Source: JBLNBU01 sp050260215
GTDB lineage: Bacteria; Pseudomonadota; Alphaproteobacteria; Rhodospirillales; Magnetospirillaceae
Length of the DNA: 13,557 bases
Reading direction: 5' to 3'
Assembly (NCBI GenBank): GCA_050260215.1
Contig: JBLNBU010000053.1
Span: 1-13,557, forward strand
The position numbers were made by a program, and so were the translations under genes. Shown in pieces: positions 11,533 through 13,557 of the stretch. Numbering within the stretch: position 1 is the first letter of the stretch; each line of letters begins with the position of its first letter. Under the pieces are notes generated by a model. That model searched no databases, was not told where the DNA came from, and saw only the letters and a list, made by a program, of their open reading frames with translations.

Positions 11533-13557
11533 CTACTCGGCGGCGGGCTTGGCCTTCGCCTTGGGCTTGGCGGCCTTGGCGGCGGGCTTCTTCTTGGCCG
11601 GCGCCTTCTTGGCCGGGGCCTTCTGCTCGGCTGCCGGCTGGTCGGCCTTGGGTGCCGCCGCCTTGCGGCCGCGCGCGGGCTTGGCCGGGGCCTTGGCGGC
11701 GCGGGCCTCGATCAGGCGGACCGCCTCTTCCAGGCTGACGGCATCGGCGGCGGTGCCCTTGGGCAGGGTGGCGTGGACGCCGTCGCGGCTGACATAGGGG
11801 CCGTAGCGGCCCTCATGCAGGGTGACCGGCTTGCCGGCGTGCTCGCCCAGGGTCTTCAGCGGCCCCGACGGGCCCTTGCCCTTGCCCTGTGCCAGCAGTT
11901 CGACGGCGCGGTTCATGCCGATGGTCAGCACGTCGTCGCCGCGGGGGAGCGACTTGTAGACGCCGTCGTGTACCAGGTAGGGCCCGAAGCGGCCGACGCC
12001 GGCGGAAATGGTCTTGCGCGTCTCGGGATGGGGGCCCAGTTCGCGCGGCAGGGCCAGCAGCTTGCAGGCCACCTCCAAGGTGACGTCGGCCGGGTCGAGG
12101 CCGCGGTACAGCGACACCCGCTTGGGCTTGGCCGGGGCGTCGGCCTTCTTGCCCTTGCCCTTCGCCTTGGGTGCGGCGTCCTTGGCCTTGGGGGCTTCCT
12201 CGCCCAGCTGAACGTAGTACCCGTAGGGCCCCTTGCGCAGGGTCACCATCTGGCCGCTGGCCGGGTCGGCGCCCAGCTCCTTGGGGCCGTCCTGGGCTTC
12301 CTCGGGGGCCTGGCCCGCCTCGCCGCCCACGGTCAGCGGGCGGGTGTAGCGGCATTCGGGATAGTTCGAGCAGCCGATGAAGGCGCCGAACTTGCCCAGC
12401 TTCAGGCTGAGCCGGCCGGCATTGCAGGTCGGGCAGACGCGGGCGTCGCGGCCGGTGCCGTCGTCGGGGAAGAAGTGCGGCCCCAGCTCCTTGTCCAGCG
12501 CTTCCAGCACCTGGCTCACGCGCAGGTCCTTGGTGTCCTCGACCGCAGCCGAGAAGTCGTGCCAGAAGCGCTCGAGCACCCGGCGCCAGTTCTCGCGGCC
12601 GCCCGAGATGTCGTCGAGCTGGTTTTCCAGGTCGGCGGTGAAGTTGTGGTCGACGTAGCGGGCGAAGAAGTTCTCGAGGAAGGCGGTGACCAGGCGGCCG
12701 CGGTCCTCGGGGATGAAGCGGCGGCTGTCCAGGCGCACGTAGTTGCGGTCCTGCAGCACCGACAGGATCGAGGCATAGGTCGACGGCCGGCCGATGCCCA
12801 GCTCTTCCAGCTTCTTCACCAGGCTGGCCTCGGAATAGCGGGGCGGCGGCTGGGTGAAGTGCTGCTCGGTGCGGGTGGCCTGGCGCTTCATGGCGTCGCC
12901 CTGGGTGACGTCGGGCAGGCGGCGCTCGCCCTCGTCGTCCTCGGGCTCGTCGCGGTCCTCGGAATAGACCTTGAGGAAACCGTCGAACACCACCACCGAA
13001 CCGGTGGCGCGGAAGGCGACCTTGCCGTCGGCACTGGCGATGTCGGCGCCCACCTGGTCCAGTTCGGCCGACGCCATCTGGCAGGCCACCGTGCGCTTCC
13101 ACACCAGCTCGTAAAGGCGGAGCTGGTCGCGGTCGAGATAGCAGGCGACGTCCTCGGGGCGGCGGAAGATGTCGGTGGGGCGGATGGCCTCGTGGGCCTC
13201 CTGGGCGTTCTTGGTCTTGGTCTTGTAGAGGCGCGGCCCCTCGGGCACGTAGGCCTTGCCGAAGTCGCGGCCGATCAGGTCGCGGGCGGCGGCCACCGCC
13301 TCGGCGGCCATGGTGACGCCGTCGGTTCGCATGTAGGTGATCAGGCCCACCGTCTCGCCGCCGATGTCGACGCCCTCGTACAGTCGCTGGGCGATCTGCA
13401 TGGTGCGCGCCGCCGGCAGGTGCAGCTTGCGGCTGGCCTCCTGCTGCAGCGTCGAGGTGGTGAAGGGCGGGAACGGATGGCGCTTGACCCGCTTGCGCTC
13501 GACCGACGACACGCCGTACTGCGCCGCCTTGACCTTGCGCTCGGCGTCGCGAGCGGC
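11533..13557 (-). CDS. topA: DNA topoisomerase I (type IA), N-terminal part beyond the window
   Basis: Type IA topoisomerase relaxes negatively supercoiled DNA through a 5'-phosphotyrosine intermediate. 674 residues are visible and the frame runs off the right edge, so the Toprim domain (roughly the first 200 residues) is missing. Numbering visible residues from the edge: the active-site motif LITYMRTDG with Tyr75 (codon at 13335-13333), AHEAIRPT at about 121-128, the conserved block SEASLVKKLEELGIGRPSTY (242-261), one Cys4 zinc finger (Cys375, 378, 396, 402), then topoisomerase C-terminal repeats with GPYGYYVQLG, GRFGPYLVHDG and GRYGPYVSRDG, joined by a Lys/Ala-rich linker at about 455-481. 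The last 50-55 residues are a Lys/Ala/Pro-rich basic tail. Transcription ends at the terminator at 11479-11501. Confidence 0.97.
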   Translation of the reverse strand, partial: AARDAERKVKAAQYGVSSVERKRVKRHPFPPFTTSTLQQEASRKLHLPAARTMQIAQRLYEGVDIGGETVGLITYMRTDGVTMAAEAVAAARDLIGRDFGKAYVPEGPRLYKTKTKNAQEAHEAIRPTDIFRRPEDVACYLDRDQLRLYELVWKRTVACQMASAELDQVGADIASADGKVAFRATGSVVVFDGFLKVYSEDRDEPEDDEGERRLPDVTQGDAMKRQATRTEQHFTQPPPRYSEASLVKKLEELGIGRPSTYASILSVLQDRNYVRLDSRRFIPEDRGRLVTAFLENFFARYVDHNFTADLENQLDDISGGRENWRRVLERFWHDFSAAVEDTKDLRVSQVLEALDKELGPHFFPDDGTGRDARVCPTCNAGRLSLKLGKFGAFIGCSNYPECRYTRPLTVGGEAGQAPEEAQDGPKELGADPASGQMVTLRKGPYGYYVQLGEEAPKAKDAAPKAKGKGKKADAPAKPKRVSLYRGLDPADVTLEVACKLLALPRELGPHPETRKTISAGVGRFGPYLVHDGVYKSLPRGDDVLTIGMNRAVELLAQGKGKGPSGPLKTLGEHAGKPVTLHEGRYGPYVSRDGVHATLPKGTAADAVSLEEAVRLIEARAAKAPAKPARGRKAAAPKADQPAAEQKAPAKKAPAKKKPAAKAAKPKAKAKPAAE

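Noticed and set aside
1..13557. CRISPR array, insertion sequence, phage, tRNA/rRNA or toxin-antitoxin locus
   Set aside because: I looked for regularly spaced repeats, transposase or integrase motifs and RNA gene signatures and saw none.

Overview
The window is GC-rich chromosomal DNA with tightly packed genes and strong G/C bias at third codon positions. The proteins look alphaproteobacterial, most like Rhodospirillales relatives such as the Magnetospirillum group. This placement rests on protein style and gene order only. I see no tRNA, rRNA, CRISPR array, insertion sequence, integrase or prophage gene.

Left part (1-6252, + strand): the 3' part of an alpha/beta hydrolase gene, then a compact cell-envelope run: hldD (LPS heptose precursor), lgt (prolipoprotein diacylglyceryl transferase), a MidA/NDUFAF7-type methyltransferase, pgeF (YfiH/LACC1 family) and a lipoprotein with an apparent internal duplication. 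The joints from hldD to the lipoprotein are gaps of 11 and 2 nt or overlaps of 1 and 4 nt, so these five genes probably form one operon, starting from a sigma70-like promoter before hldD. The lipoprotein at its end would be a substrate of Lgt. A 196-nt gap with its own promoter then leads to prs (PRPP synthase).

Middle part (6267-10193, - strand): convergent to prs lie two signalling modules. The first is a stand-alone CheY-like receiver followed by an Hpt protein. The second is an OmpR-type response regulator followed by a membrane histidine kinase, with start and stop codons overlapping. Upstream of the regulator, in the same direction, is an exported glycine-zipper protein of the 17-kDa surface antigen type. 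It carries a run of seven His followed by six Asp.

Right part (10194-13557): an AT-richer divergent promoter region, a small lipoprotein with a BamE/SmpA-like tail, then two very small CxxC/CxxC zinc-ribbon proteins transcribed divergently from 11011-11204. The first (10852-11010, - strand) is only 52 aa and easy to miss. A strong bidirectional terminator (11479-11501) separates the second from topA, which runs in on the - strand and lacks its N-terminal part because of the window edge.

Most of the window is ordinary housekeeping and envelope DNA. The parts most worth a second look are a 16-nt element shared by the two divergent intergenic regions, the helically phased GGCT repeats before the second zinc-ribbon gene, the His7-Asp6 exported protein beside an envelope-type two-component system, and the two tiny zinc-ribbon genes.
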